From positions 1,054,001-1,118,000 of the forward strand of contig OZ251509.1 of NCBI GenBank assembly GCA_965242855.1: a stretch of DNA of 64,000 bases. The letters are read 5' to 3'. The DNA is from WTGU01 sp965242855 (lineage in GTDB: Bacteria > Pseudomonadota > Alphaproteobacteria > UBA828). Positions 53,091-64,000 of the stretch are shown piece by piece. The position numbers were made by a program, and so were the translations under genes. The notes beneath the pieces are model-generated. The model ran no database searches. It had not been told where the DNA came from and was given only the letters and a program-made list of their open reading frames with translations. Numbering within the stretch: the first letter of the stretch is position 1; the number at the start of each line of letters is the position of its first letter.

Positions 53091-54383
53091 CTACGAGCGC
53101 TGGTACCACATCTCGCCGAGCGCCTCGAAATGCTTGACCATCAGGTCCTTGTGCTTGCTCCACCAGTCGATGATGTTGCGGTATTCGACGATTTTGGCCT
53201 TGCCGTCCTGGATCTGAACGACGGGCCAGTTGCCGACCAGGGCGTTGTCGATCCCGAACAGCTCCTTGCCCCACCAGTCGGCGTCGCCGAAGACGTGCGG
53301 GCCGCGGCCGCCTTCCTTGAGGGCGGTGAGGACGTCCATCGGCTCCACGCTCCGGGCCTTTTCGACGGCCCTCTTCCACATCTCGGCGATCGCCGGATAT
53401 TCCCAGGTGACGGCGCTCCACGTCCCGGGGAAACGCTCGTTGTATTCGGCGAAGAACTTGTTGGGGTTCTCGAAGTTGATGCGCGGATCGTTGAGCGCCG
53501 CGTCGTCGAAATCCGGAAACTGGAAGACGAACCCCTCGACGAAGTCCTTGCCGACCTTCTCGATGACCTGCGGGTAGAAATCGAAGGTGCAGGAGACGAT
53601 CTGCCCTTTGAAGCCCTGGAGGAAGGCCTGCTCCGTCAGCAGGTTGACGAAGTCCGGATAGGCCGTGTCCAGGCACAGGATGTCCGGCTTGTCGGCCAGC
53701 ATCGCGGTCATGATCGGGGCGAAGTCGGTGGTCGCGATATCGAAGAACTTGTTGTAGACGACCTCGATTCCGGCTGCCTCGAAGGCCGCGAGATAGGTGG
53801 CCACGGAGGGCCGGCCGAGCTCGTCGTCCTGGGCGCAGATGGCCGCGGTCTTGAGCTCCGGGCGGTTCTCGGCGAGCCAGTCGACGCCGGTGACGTTGTA
53901 GATCGGATGGACCTCGGCCGGTGCCAGGTGGTAGAGCGTCTTGTCGGTCAGGTCGCTGGGCAGGAGCGTCGAAGACAGCATCTTCTGCTTGGTGAAGAAC
54001 TGCACCGCCGCCGGCGCGTCGCTGCCGCCCAGCATCATGACCAGCTTCACGTCGTCTTCGAGGACGAGCTTCTTGGCGCCCGTCAGCGCCTTGTCGGCCA
54101 GATATTCGTCGTCGTAGGAGACGATCTCGACCATGTAGTTGTCGCCGCCGACCTTGATGCCGCCGGCGGCGTTGACGTGCTCGGCCCAGATCAGGCAGCC
54201 GTCGCGGCCGGGCAGCCCCCAGCCCGCGACCTCGCCGGTGAGCGGCGCGAGGAAACCGATCTTGACGACCTTCTCAGCGGCTCTCGCGACGTAAGGGGCG
54301 CCGATCGACGACGCGGCGGCGGCGCCCGCTGCGGCCGCGCTCGTGCCCACGAATTGCCTTCGCGTAAGTCCCTTCCTGCTCAT
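53091..54383 (-). CDS. ABC transporter substrate-binding protein (HAAT family)
   Basis: 430 aa periplasmic binding protein. Twin-arginine signal (LTRRQFVGTSAAAAG) followed by ARAAEKVVKIGFLAPLTGEV, the usual start of the mature amide/amino-acid receptor. ATG at 54383 has GAGGAG upstream. Supplies substrate to the LivH/LivM/LivG/LivF proteins encoded next to it. Related receptors bind branched-chain amino acids, amides or urea; ligand not assignable. Confidence 0.9.
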   Translation of the reverse strand: MSRKGLTRRQFVGTSAAAAGAAAASSIGAPYVARAAEKVVKIGFLAPLTGEVAGWGLPGRDGCLIWAEHVNAAGGIKVGGDNYMVEIVSYDDEYLADKALTGAKKLVLEDDVKLVMMLGGSDAPAAVQFFTKQKMLSSTLLPSDLTDKTLYHLAPAEVHPIYNVTGVDWLAENRPELKTAAICAQDDELGRPSVATYLAAFEAAGIEVVYNKFFDIATTDFAPIMTAMLADKPDILCLDTAYPDFVNLLTEQAFLQGFKGQIVSCTFDFYPQVIEKVGKDFVEGFVFQFPDFDDAALNDPRINFENPNKFFAEYNERFPGTWSAVTWEYPAIAEMWKRAVEKARSVEPMDVLTALKEGGRGPHVFGDADWWGKELFGIDNALVGNWPVVQIQDGKAKIVEYRNIIDWWSKHKDLMVKHFEALGEMWYQRS

Positions 54384-54420
54384 GGTTCGCTCCTCGGTTG
54401 GCCGCGGCCGCCCGCGCGGT

Positions 54421-54444
54421 CGCCGACACCGAAGAGTGTCGGCG
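54421..54444. terminator. Hairpin between rpoD and the substrate-binding protein gene
   Basis: Perfect 9-bp inverted repeat CGCCGACAC / GTGTCGGCG around a 6-nt loop, just after the rpoD stop and before the next minus-strand gene. It lacks a U-tract in either direction, so it may be a terminator or a leader structure. Confidence 0.55.
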
Positions 54445-54492
54445 CGCCCGATTCGAGTCAAGACGGCCCGCGCGCCGGGCGCGCCGGGGGCT

Positions 54493-56484
<1,992 letters not shown>

Positions 56485-56778
56485 GCGGTCGGGTCCCCTC
56501 GGCCTCCGGCCGTGTCGGGCGCCGCGCCGGTGGCGCGACACGGGAGCGTGCACGGATGTTTTCGGTGCTCGGCGGGAAAGGTGGCGCCGAAAGTCGCCGA
56601 GTCAAGCCCTTACCCTCGCGAAGTCTGCGAAAGGCGTCTTCCGGTGTCAAGCGCGCGTCCCGTTTCGATTCGGAATGAAGACGCGGCGCGCGACCGCGAA
56701 GGTGCCGCATCGTTTCCAACGTCGCCGAAACCCGCTATTGGTGGCGCTTCCCATGAGCGGGCGGTGGGAGTGTGGCGG

Positions 56779-57720
56779 ATGGCGCGCGACGTTGGCGCCG
56801 TGTTGCTGGCGGGGCTCGCGAGCCTGCTGTTCGCCGCCTCCGCCGCCGGTCTGGAGCCCGATCCGGCGAGCCCGGATCCGGTCGCGCGTGGCGCCTATAT
56901 CCTCCGCGCTGCCGGCTGCGCCACCTGCCACACCGATGTCGCGAACGGGGGCGCCTTCCTCGCCGGCGGTCGCATGTTGCCTTCTCCCTACGGGGAGATC
57001 GCCGTGCCGAATATTACCCCGGATCGGGAAACCGGAATCGGCGGCTGGTCGGACGAGGATTTCGTCCGCGCCCTCGGCGAAGGAAAATCGCCCACCGGGC
57101 GGGTCTATTACCCGGCGTTTCCCTATGCCGCCTATACCCGTATGCGCCGCGACGACATGCTTGATCTCAAGGCCTATCTGGATTCGCTGGAGCCGGTGGT
57201 CCAGGCCGACAGGCCGCACGAATTGCGTTTTCCGTTCAGCCTGCGCTTGCTGATTCACCCTTGGCGCTGGGTCTTTTTCGAGCGCGGGCCGGCCGCGCCC
57301 GACCCCGCGCTCGGGCCGCGCGAGGAGCGCGGCCGCTATCTGGTCGAGGCGCTGGGCCATTGCGCCGAATGCCACTCCCCGCGCAACATGCTGGGCGCGC
57401 TCAAGCGCCGCCGGCACCTGGCCGGCTCGCGCTACGGGCCCGGCGGCGCCTCCGTGCCGAACATCACCCCCGATCGGGAGACCGGCATCGGCGCGTGGTC
57501 GAAGGCCGATCTGGTGTTCTTTCTGCGGACCGGATTCAAGCCGGACGGCGACGACGTGCAGGGCGAGATGCGTGAGGCGATCGAGGACGGGTTGCGCCAC
57601 CTGACCCAGGCGGATCTGGAGGCGATGGCGGCCTATCTGCGGGCGCTGCCGGCGGTTCGCAACGCCGTGACCGGGAGCGGGCGGGCGCCATCGACCGCGT
57701 CGTCGGGCGGCGACTGGTAG
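56779..57720 (+). CDS. Diheme c-type cytochrome
   Basis: 313 aa, exported by an N-terminal signal (VGAVLLAGLASLLFAASAAG). Two heme c sites, CATCH at 47-51 and CAECH at 195-199, each followed by a conserved VPNITPDRETGIG-type block, showing an internal duplication of two mono-heme domains. This is the architecture of periplasmic electron-transfer subunits of membrane dehydrogenases, but no dehydrogenase gene is adjacent. GTG at 56770 is an alternative start. Confidence 0.85.
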   Translation: MARDVGAVLLAGLASLLFAASAAGLEPDPASPDPVARGAYILRAAGCATCHTDVANGGAFLAGGRMLPSPYGEIAVPNITPDRETGIGGWSDEDFVRALGEGKSPTGRVYYPAFPYAAYTRMRRDDMLDLKAYLDSLEPVVQADRPHELRFPFSLRLLIHPWRWVFFERGPAAPDPALGPREERGRYLVEALGHCAECHSPRNMLGALKRRRHLAGSRYGPGGASVPNITPDRETGIGAWSKADLVFFLRTGFKPDGDDVQGEMREAIEDGLRHLTQADLEAMAAYLRALPAVRNAVTGSGRAPSTASSGGDW

Positions 57721-57793
57721 GCGGTCGCGATCCTCTGTCCCGGCCGGGGCGGCTGGTGTATCGTGGCCGCACGATGACCGCGGGATACCGGGA

Positions 57794-58996
57794 ATGAACA
57801 AGGGGCGTTGGATCGCCGTAGCGGTGGGTGCCGCCATCGTCGTCGTCGGGGTGTTGCTCGGCGTTTTCCTGACGAGCGGGCCGGACCCGTCGCCCATGGA
57901 CGCGGCGGTGGACGTCGCGATCGAGGGGGAGCCGTCCGGTGCCGCTGGCGCCGCGGCGGACGGCGCATCCGGTGCGTCCTCGTCCCCCGGCACCGGGCCG
58001 GAGCCCGTCGACGCGCCCGGAGACGGCGCGGAAGACCGCCCGCCGGCGGCCGAAGCGGAACGGCCCGCGCCCGAGGGCGTCGGCGCGCCCGTGCCGCCGA
58101 GCTTCGACGTGGTGCGGATCAACCCGCAGGGCGAGGCGGTCATCGCCGGGCGTTCCACGCCGGGCGCGCGGGTGACGGTGCGCGACGGGTCGGAGGAGAT
58201 CGGCTCGACGATCGCCAACCAGCGCGGGGAATGGGTCCTGGTGCCCGACGAGCCCTTGAGCGGCGGTGCCCGCGCGCTCTCGGCCGTCGAGACCCTCGAG
58301 GGAGGGGCGACCGTCGAATCGGAGGAAGTCGTCGTGCTCTCCGTTCCCGACCGAGACGACGCGCAGGCCGGGACTCTCGCGGTGAAGACGCCGCGCGACG
58401 GCGCGGGGGCGAGCCGCGTTCTTCAGCGGCCCGGGCAAGCGGCTTCGGACCGGCCCGCGGAAGCGGAGGTCGGGAGCGGGCCGGAGCGGGCGGGCGAGGC
58501 GACGGTCACGGCGCAGGTCCCGGGCGAGGGCATACGGGACGGGGCGGAAGGGGCGCTCGTGGTCGAGAGCGTCGACTACGGCGCGGAGGGCAACGTCGTC
58601 ATCGCCGGAAAAGCCGAACCGCGCGATACCGTGAACGTCTATGTCGACGACCGGCATGTCGGAACCATCGAGGCCGGGGAGGAGGGCGATTGGGCGCTCG
58701 CCCCCGGTGACCGGCTCCCGCCCGGCGAACACACGCTCCGGGTCGACCGGGTGGATCGGGAGGGGATCGTCCTCGCGCGTATCGAGACGCCTCTGGTGCG
58801 GGTCGGGCCGGAAGACATCCCCTTCGGCGACGCCATCGTCGTCGTTCAACCGGGCAACAGCCTCTGGCGCATCGCGCGCCGCACCCTCGGCGGCGGCGTA
58901 CACTACACGGTGATATACGAGGCCAATCGCAGCCAGATCCGGGATCCGACGCTGATCTATCCGGGCCAGATATTCACGGTCCCGCAGCTCGATTGA
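57794..58996 (+). CDS. LysM-domain envelope protein with Ig-like repeats
   Basis: 400 aa. N-terminal membrane anchor or signal (WIAVAVGAAIVVVGVLLGVF), a long Pro/Ala/Glu-rich segment, two Ig-like or big_6-type domains with matching motifs (GEAVIAGRSTPGARVTV at about 115 and GNVVIAGKAEPRDTVNVYV at about 265), and a C-terminal LysM (VVQPGNSLWRIARRTLGGGV to PGQIFTVPQ). Probably a peptidoglycan-binding periplasmic protein; common and functionally undefined in alphaproteobacteria. Confidence 0.85.
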   Translation: MNKGRWIAVAVGAAIVVVGVLLGVFLTSGPDPSPMDAAVDVAIEGEPSGAAGAAADGASGASSSPGTGPEPVDAPGDGAEDRPPAAEAERPAPEGVGAPVPPSFDVVRINPQGEAVIAGRSTPGARVTVRDGSEEIGSTIANQRGEWVLVPDEPLSGGARALSAVETLEGGATVESEEVVVLSVPDRDDAQAGTLAVKTPRDGAGASRVLQRPGQAASDRPAEAEVGSGPERAGEATVTAQVPGEGIRDGAEGALVVESVDYGAEGNVVIAGKAEPRDTVNVYVDDRHVGTIEAGEEGDWALAPGDRLPPGEHTLRVDRVDREGIVLARIETPLVRVGPEDIPFGDAIVVVQPGNSLWRIARRTLGGGVHYTVIYEANRSQIRDPTLIYPGQIFTVPQLD

Positions 58997-59042
58997 AAGG
59001 TGCGCGGGCCTGGAGGCCCGCTCCGGATCGAAGGGCGCCGTT

Positions 59043-60062
59043 TCAGGCGATGGCGGCGACCGGCTCGCCCTCCGGCGCCGTGGGGGCGGCCACCGGGTTC
59101 GGTTCCACGCCGGTCAGACGCCAAGCGTCCCGGTCCGCGAACAGGGCGGCGAGGAAGGCGTGGTTCAGCCTGTGGCCGGGCCGTTCGCAATGGACGCGGC
59201 CGAGAATCGGCGCACCCGCCAGATAGAGGTCGCCGAGGCAATCGAGCGTTTTGTGCCGCGCGCACTCGTCCGGATAGCGCAGCCCCCCCTCGTTGAGGAC
59301 GCCGTCGGCGCCGAAGACGACGGTGTTTTCCAGCGACCCTCCCCGCCCGAGACCGGCCGCCCGTATGTCTGCGATGTCCGCCTCCATGCAGAAGGTCCGC
59401 GCCCGCGCCAGCGCGTCGCGAAAGTCGTCGTGCAGTGAATCGAAGACCACCGATTGACGCCCGAGCGCCGGGTGGTCGAACGCGACGTCGCAGCGGATGG
59501 AGAAACGCTCCGCCGGAACCACGCCGATCGCGCGACTCCTCTCGCGCAATTCCACCGGCTTGAGGATCTCGATCGCGCGCCGGGCGGCGCTTTGCTCGAC
59601 CGTCCCGGCACACTCGATGAGGGAGACGAACGGCGCGGCGCTCCCGTCCATCGCGGGAACCTCCTCGCCGTCGATGTCGACCGTCGCGTTGTCGATGCCG
59701 CACCCGGCGAACGCGGCCATGAGATGTTCGACCGTGCGCACCGAGACCGTGCCGTTGCCGATCGTCGTACAGAGGGTCGTGTCGACGACGTTCTCGTGTC
59801 TCGCCTTGATCGCGCGGGGCGAGTCGGCCGGCCGGTCGATACGGCGGAAGACGATGCCGCTATCCGGTGGCGCCGGGCGCAACCCCATGGAGACCCTGCG
59901 GTTGCTGTGGGTCCCGACGCCGGCGCAGTGGACCGGCGACTTCAGCGTCCGCTGCAGGGTCGCGGCCGTGCCGGACGGGGGGCCGCTCCACTCTGCGATC
60001 GGGGCCGACGTCGCCCTCGGAGCGCCGCTCTTCCGGCGGTCGCCCGCCCGTCTCGCAACCAT
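59043..60062 (-). CDS. lpxC: UDP-3-O-acyl-N-acetylglucosamine deacetylase
   Basis: Zinc enzyme of the committed step of lipid A synthesis, 339 aa. Zinc-ligand and catalytic motifs: TVEHLMAAFAGCGIDNA, MDGSAAPFV, RGGSLENTVVF, and RHKTLDCLGDLYLAG with His and Asp ligands, then GHRLNHAFL. ATG at 60062 gives an N-terminus slightly longer than usual; the first about 35 residues are Arg-rich and not conserved, so a downstream start is possible. Located after ftsZ as in many Gram-negatives. Confidence 0.92.
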   Translation of the reverse strand: MVARRAGDRRKSGAPRATSAPIAEWSGPPSGTAATLQRTLKSPVHCAGVGTHSNRRVSMGLRPAPPDSGIVFRRIDRPADSPRAIKARHENVVDTTLCTTIGNGTVSVRTVEHLMAAFAGCGIDNATVDIDGEEVPAMDGSAAPFVSLIECAGTVEQSAARRAIEILKPVELRERSRAIGVVPAERFSIRCDVAFDHPALGRQSVVFDSLHDDFRDALARARTFCMEADIADIRAAGLGRGGSLENTVVFGADGVLNEGGLRYPDECARHKTLDCLGDLYLAGAPILGRVHCERPGHRLNHAFLAALFADRDAWRLTGVEPNPVAAPTAPEGEPVAAIA

Positions 60063-60166
60063 GAAACCGCACCCGCCGATTGGAGTCCGGCGCAACCTAC
60101 GGCCGCCCACCGCCGGCACGCAAATCACGCTTTGTTACAAGTTGTTGCGGCCTTTCTCCGGATGCG

Positions 60167-61966
60167 TCAGTTGGCCTGGCGACGGAGGAACGAGGGGATG
60201 TCGAGCGGGTCCTCCGTGTTGGCCGCCATCGCGGCGGGCGTGGGAAGCGGGTCGAGCTGCGGTTCCGGCGCCGGCGCGGTCCGCTCCCCGAGCGCTTCGG
60301 CCGCGGGCGTCGTCGGCGCGGGTCCGAGAACCGGTGGCGTCCTGCTCTCGGGCCCGGCCGAAAGCGCCGCCGTGCCATTCACGCGCGGCGCGGCGGCGCC
60401 GGGCTCCTCCTCGTCGACCTCCCGCCGGGCGCGGCCGGTGCCGGTCATGCGCTCGAAGAGGGTGGGTTTGCGCGCCGCGTCGTCGGTGCTCGCGTCGAAG
60501 CGCCGGACGGCGCCGTTCCGCTCGCCGCCGGCCAGGGGCGAAGAGCCGTTCTCTCCGTTCGGCCGGGCCGGACCATCGAGCGTCTCGCGCGCCGGCGTCG
60601 GTCGCGCGCTCCGCGGCTCGGGCGCGGGTGCCGCGATTCGGGCGGCGACGGCACCGGCGGCGTTCGCCGCCACCGTCCTGTGCTCCGATCTCGGTTGCGC
60701 CGGCTCGATCGCCGGCTCGGCCCGCGTCCGCGGCGCAGCGACCGACCGCGAAACGGCGGCCGCGGCCGACGATTGCGCGCCGGCGCCGGCCGTCTCCGCC
60801 AGCGGCGTCCCGGCGACCGTTTCCGCCGCTTCCGTCACCGCCGCCGGCGCGCGATCATCCGCCGGCGCTTCGGCGGAGGCGGGATCGTCCGCGGCTTCGG
60901 TCGACGCCCGCGCCGCGGCGGAAGCGCCGCCGCTCTTGCGCTCGGAAAAACCGAGGACGTGGACCTTGTCGGAGGCTTGCGGAGCCGGTGCGCGCGCCTC
61001 GTCGGTCTCGATTCCGGTCGCGATCACCGAGACGCGCATGCGGCCGTCGAGCTGTTCGTCGAGGCTCGTGCCGAAGATGATGTTGGCGTCGGCCTCCGCG
61101 TCGCCGCAGATCCGCGACGCCGCTTCGTCCACCTCGTGCAGCGTGATGTCGGTGCCGCCGGTGACGTTGATCAGGATGCCGTGGGCCCCCTTGATCGAGG
61201 CGTTGTCGAGAAGCGGGTTGTTGATCGCGGCCTCGGCCGCCGCGGCCGCCCGGTTCTCGCCCTCGGCCTCTCCCGTGCCCATCATCGCCTTCCCCATCTC
61301 GCTCATCACCATGCGGATGTCGGCGAAATCGAGGTTGATCAGGCCGGGATTGACCATCAGGTCGGTGACTCCGCGCACGCCCGCGTGGAGCACGTCGTCG
61401 GCCATCTTGAAGGCGTCCGCGAAGGTCGTCTGGTCGCTCGCGACGCGGAAGAGATTCTGATTCGGGATCACGATCAGGGTATCGACGTACTGATGAAGCT
61501 CCTGGATCCCGAGCTCCGCGATGCGCATCCGCTGGTTGCCTTCGAACTGGAACGGCTTGGTGACGACTCCCACCGTCAGAATGCCGTGTTCGCGGGCCGC
61601 GCGCGCGATGACGGGCGCGCCGCCGGTCCCCGTGCCGCCGCCCATGCCGGCGGCGATGAAGACCATGTTGTTCCCCTCGAGATGGCGCTGGATGTCGTCG
61701 AGCGCTTCTTCCGCCGCCGTCTTGCCGATATCGGGGCGGGCGCCGGCGCCGAGCCCGCTCGTCAGGTTGATCCCGAGGCGCACGCGCTCCTCGCACAGCG
61801 ACCGCTCCAGAGATTGGGAATCGGTGTTGGCGACGACGAACTCGACGCCTTCGAGCTGGCCGCTGATCATGTTGTTGATGGCGTTGCCCCCGGCGCCGCC
61901 GATGCCGAACACCGTGATGCGCGGCTTGGTTTCGGTGTGCTTCTCGGGCATGAAGTCGATGGTCAT
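60167..61966 (-). CDS. ftsZ: Cell division protein FtsZ
   Basis: Tubulin-like GTPase that forms the division ring. 599 aa, long for FtsZ because of a low-complexity linker at about 335-580, a common feature in alphaproteobacteria. Tubulin signature GGGTGTGGAP at 109-118 (the usual residue after the second GTG is Ala; here Gly), T7-loop region NPGLINLDFADI, and the C-terminal conserved peptide DIPSFLRRQ. ATG at 61966 has GGAGG upstream. Follows ftsA by 74 nt. Confidence 0.97.
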   Translation of the reverse strand: MTIDFMPEKHTETKPRITVFGIGGAGGNAINNMISGQLEGVEFVVANTDSQSLERSLCEERVRLGINLTSGLGAGARPDIGKTAAEEALDDIQRHLEGNNMVFIAAGMGGGTGTGGAPVIARAAREHGILTVGVVTKPFQFEGNQRMRIAELGIQELHQYVDTLIVIPNQNLFRVASDQTTFADAFKMADDVLHAGVRGVTDLMVNPGLINLDFADIRMVMSEMGKAMMGTGEAEGENRAAAAAEAAINNPLLDNASIKGAHGILINVTGGTDITLHEVDEAASRICGDAEADANIIFGTSLDEQLDGRMRVSVIATGIETDEARAPAPQASDKVHVLGFSERKSGGASAAARASTEAADDPASAEAPADDRAPAAVTEAAETVAGTPLAETAGAGAQSSAAAAVSRSVAAPRTRAEPAIEPAQPRSEHRTVAANAAGAVAARIAAPAPEPRSARPTPARETLDGPARPNGENGSSPLAGGERNGAVRRFDASTDDAARKPTLFERMTGTGRARREVDEEEPGAAAPRVNGTAALSAGPESRTPPVLGPAPTTPAAEALGERTAPAPEPQLDPLPTPAAMAANTEDPLDIPSFLRRQAN

Positions 61967-62040
61967 GTCACCCTCCTCGAGGTTGGTCGTTTCCGTCGTT
62001 CGTCAACGCACTCGGCGCCGTCGGCGAACCGCCGCGCCGC

Positions 62041-63264
62041 CTAGAAGTTGCTTCTCAGCCATTGGCCGAACCGTCCGAGCGTGTTCGCGAGCGGCGCATC
62101 GGCGCCGGCGTGCAGCGCCCGCGGCTCGGCGTTCTTTCGGGTGGCGTACAGCAGAAGGCCCGCGCAGGTGGCGAATTCGGGGCCGGAGACCGTCTGCGCG
62201 AGGCCGGGCAGGCCGAGGGGCCGGGCGAGCCGGACCTGCGTGTCGAGGATGCGTCCGGCGAGCGCGTCCAGGCCCTGGATCTGACTCGCGCCTCCGCCGA
62301 TGACGACCCTGTTCCGCGCCCACTTGCGCAGCCCGCTCGACTCGATGCGCGCGCGCGCGAGCTCCAGGAGCTCTTCCATGCGCGGGCGCACGATCCCGGC
62401 GAGCAGGGAGCGGGCGACGTGGCGGCCGGAGCCCGCTCCCCGCGGGCCGATTTCCGGAATCTCGATGGCCTCGTCGTCGTCCGTCGGGTGAGGCACCGTG
62501 CTCCCGTGGAGCCGCTTCAGGCGCTCGGCGCTGGCGACCGGCGTCGACAGCGCGCGGGCGATGTCGTTCGTGACGTGGTCCCCGCCCACGGGCAGGGTCT
62601 CGGTCCACGCCAGATTGCCCTCGCCGAAGATCGCGATCTCGGTCGTGCCGCCGCCCATGTCGATATAGGCGGCGCCGAGGTCGCGCTCGTCGGAGACCAG
62701 ACAGGCGAGGCCCGAGGCGTAGGCGGCGACGACCGGGGCCGCGATCTCGAGGTCGCAGCGCGTGACGCAGGTGAGCAGATTCCGCAGGCTGCCGTGGGCG
62801 ACGCTCACCAGATGCAGTCGAACGCGGAGGGTGTCGCCGTACATGCCGCGCGGGTCGCGGATGCCGGGCGAGCCGTCGAGGTCGTAGCGGGTCGGGACGG
62901 CGTGGACGATGTCCCGGTCGCGGCCGCTGTCCGCCGCCTGCACCTGGTCGAAGGCGCGTTGGATGTCGCGCTCGTCGATCTCCCGGCCGGAAACGCCAAC
63001 ATCGACGTCGATGAAGCTCGAGCGCGGCGTTCCTCCCGAGACGCCGACGAAGACGTCCCGGATTTGATGATCCGCCATGGTCTCGGCCCGGTGGACGGCG
63101 GTCCGGATCGCGCGCTCCGCCGCGTCCATGTCGACCACGCCGCCGGCGCGCATTCCGTCGGCGATCTCCTGGCCGATCCCCGTGATGCGGATCGTGCCGT
63201 CGGCGTCGCGACGGGCGACGAAACAGGCGATCTTGGTCGTTCCGATGTCGAGTCCGGCGATCAC
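62041..63264 (-). CDS. ftsA: Cell division protein FtsA
   Basis: Actin-fold membrane tether of FtsZ, 407 aa. Phosphate-1 motif GLDIGTTKIACFV at the N-terminus, SHS2/1C domain, phosphate-2 YIDMGGGTTEIAIF, adenosine motif VIGGGASQIQGL, and the C-terminal amphipathic helix (LGRFGQWLRSNF). GTG start at 63264 with AAGGAG upstream; the open frame to 63549 is not coding. Sits between ftsQ and ftsZ. Confidence 0.95.
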   Translation of the reverse strand: MIAGLDIGTTKIACFVARRDADGTIRITGIGQEIADGMRAGGVVDMDAAERAIRTAVHRAETMADHQIRDVFVGVSGGTPRSSFIDVDVGVSGREIDERDIQRAFDQVQAADSGRDRDIVHAVPTRYDLDGSPGIRDPRGMYGDTLRVRLHLVSVAHGSLRNLLTCVTRCDLEIAAPVVAAYASGLACLVSDERDLGAAYIDMGGGTTEIAIFGEGNLAWTETLPVGGDHVTNDIARALSTPVASAERLKRLHGSTVPHPTDDDEAIEIPEIGPRGAGSGRHVARSLLAGIVRPRMEELLELARARIESSGLRKWARNRVVIGGGASQIQGLDALAGRILDTQVRLARPLGLPGLAQTVSGPEFATCAGLLLYATRKNAEPRALHAGADAPLANTLGRFGQWLRSNF

Positions 63265-63283
63265 GGTATCCGCCTCTCCTTTC

Positions 63284-64000
63284 TCAGGTACGGTTTTCGT
63301 CCGCCGCCGCGGACGGGCGGAGGCGGAGAATCGTCCGGTCGGCCAGGCGCAGGTCGACGACGTCGACCGGCCGGTCGAGAAGGCCGCCCTCGTCGATTTC
63401 CGCGGCGAGGCGCGTCCAGGCCCGCCCCACCGCGCCTTCGGGCAGCCGCGCCTCGAGGCCGCTGTCGAAGCGCAGGTTCCAGCGCCTTCCGCCCATCCGG
63501 ATCGCCGCCCGGACGCGCTTCGACAGTGCCGGATGGGCCGCCATCGCATCGAGGAGGGCCGGCGCGCGGCGGGGCGCGTCGTCGCCGACGATGACCGGCA
63601 GATGGGCGAATTGCGCGACCTTCTCGTGGTCGATCACCGCGCCCGCGCGATCGACCACGACGAGCCGCCCGTCGCGCTGCCACAATGCGAAGGGCGCGCG
63701 CTCGACCAGGCGCACGTAAACGGTGGACGGCAGGCGCCGTTCGACGACCGCGCGTTCGACCCAGCCGATCTCCTGAATCCGCTCGCGCGCGGCCCGCGGG
63801 TCCACGGAAAAGATGGGCGCGCCCACTTCCGTCCCGAGAGCCGCGAGAATCGCATCGACCGGCGTGCGCCGCCGCCCGTCGGTATAGACCCGCTGCACGG
63901 TCATCCCGGCACCGGCCGTCGCCTGGACGAAGCCCGCCTGGACGCCGTCCATGATGCGGTCGGTCGTTCCGGGCAGGGCGAGCCAGAGCCCGGCGGCGGC
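63284..64000 (-). CDS. ftsQ: Cell division protein FtsQ, N-terminus cut by window end
   Basis: 239 codons visible, reading into the window end. The first codons (GLWLALPG) are the end of the single membrane helix. The POTRA domain follows (VQRVYTDGRRRTPVDAILAA), then the beta domain with VERRLPSTVYVRLVERAPFA. The stop lies 19 nt before the ftsA start. Part of the dcw cluster; murein genes are expected upstream outside the window. Confidence 0.9.
   Translation of the reverse strand, partial: AAAGLWLALPGTTDRIMDGVQAGFVQATAGAGMTVQRVYTDGRRRTPVDAILAALGTEVGAPIFSVDPRAARERIQEIGWVERAVVERRLPSTVYVRLVERAPFALWQRDGRLVVVDRAGAVIDHEKVAQFAHLPVIVGDDAPRRAPALLDAMAAHPALSKRVRAAIRMGGRRWNLRFDSGLEARLPEGAVGRAWTRLAAEIDEGGLLDRPVDVVDLRLADRTILRLRPSAAADENRT

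Overview
This is a GC-rich chromosomal window from an alphaproteobacterium, most likely of the Rhodospirillales type. That placement rests on gene order: ribF-ileS-lspA-DUF3035-M16-M16-mutL, ftsQ-ftsA-ftsZ-lpxC, and a long primary sigma factor are all arranged as in that class. The genus cannot be read from the sequence. No rRNA, tRNA, CRISPR array, transposase or prophage gene was recognised.

Region by region. (1) 1-11954, minus strand: a tightly coupled housekeeping operon ribF, ileS, lspA, DUF3035 lipoprotein, two M16 peptidase-family genes, pgi and mutL (cut by the window edge). A two-gene restriction-modification cassette sits between the lipoprotein and the peptidases. (2) 11955-22301: single metabolic or membrane genes (MaoC hydratase, amidase, acyl-CoA synthetase, AI-2E-type permease, YqaA/DedA protein, two small exported proteins, a membrane coiled-coil protein), separated by gaps full of two short repeat families. 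(3) 22302-27615, plus: hydantoinase/oxoprolinase A and B subunits and a dihydropyrimidinase-type cyclic amidase. (4) 27989-32103: a tandem array of six DUF1640-like membrane coiled-coil genes with conserved leaders, one hybrid unit carrying an extra coiled-coil gene. (5) 32506-43240: two large paralogous autotransporters. The first lies behind a 15-C tract placed between a possible -35 and -10; the second has repeat DNA between its start codon and signal peptide. (6) 43241-47143: a small membrane gene running into repeats, a six-copy tandem array of the 3' end of a zinc-type alcohol dehydrogenase/quinone reductase gene, that gene itself, and an isochorismatase-type cysteine hydrolase. (7) 47662-48898: higB toxin gene followed by a gene that looks like the HigA N-terminus fused to a different domain. 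(8) 48954-54383: branched-chain amino acid/amide-type ABC transporter genes in two convergent blocks. (9) 54493-64000: rpoD, diheme cytochrome c, LysM protein, then the division and envelope genes lpxC, ftsZ, ftsA and ftsQ (cut by the window end).

Two repeat families dominate the non-coding DNA. Family A is a hairpin with core ATTCCCGCGAAAGCGGGAAT (about 22 full or nearly full copies plus many half copies). Family B is a palindromic CCCCCTGTCAGGGGG core followed by a G-rich arm (about 25 copies). They often occur together as a B-spacer-A composite, lie at the borders of all tandem amplifications here, and in places have entered reading frames. The most unusual parts are the DUF1640 array, the poly-C promoter candidate and repeat-invaded signal region of the autotransporters, the amplified gene 3' end, and the HigB/HigA-fusion locus.
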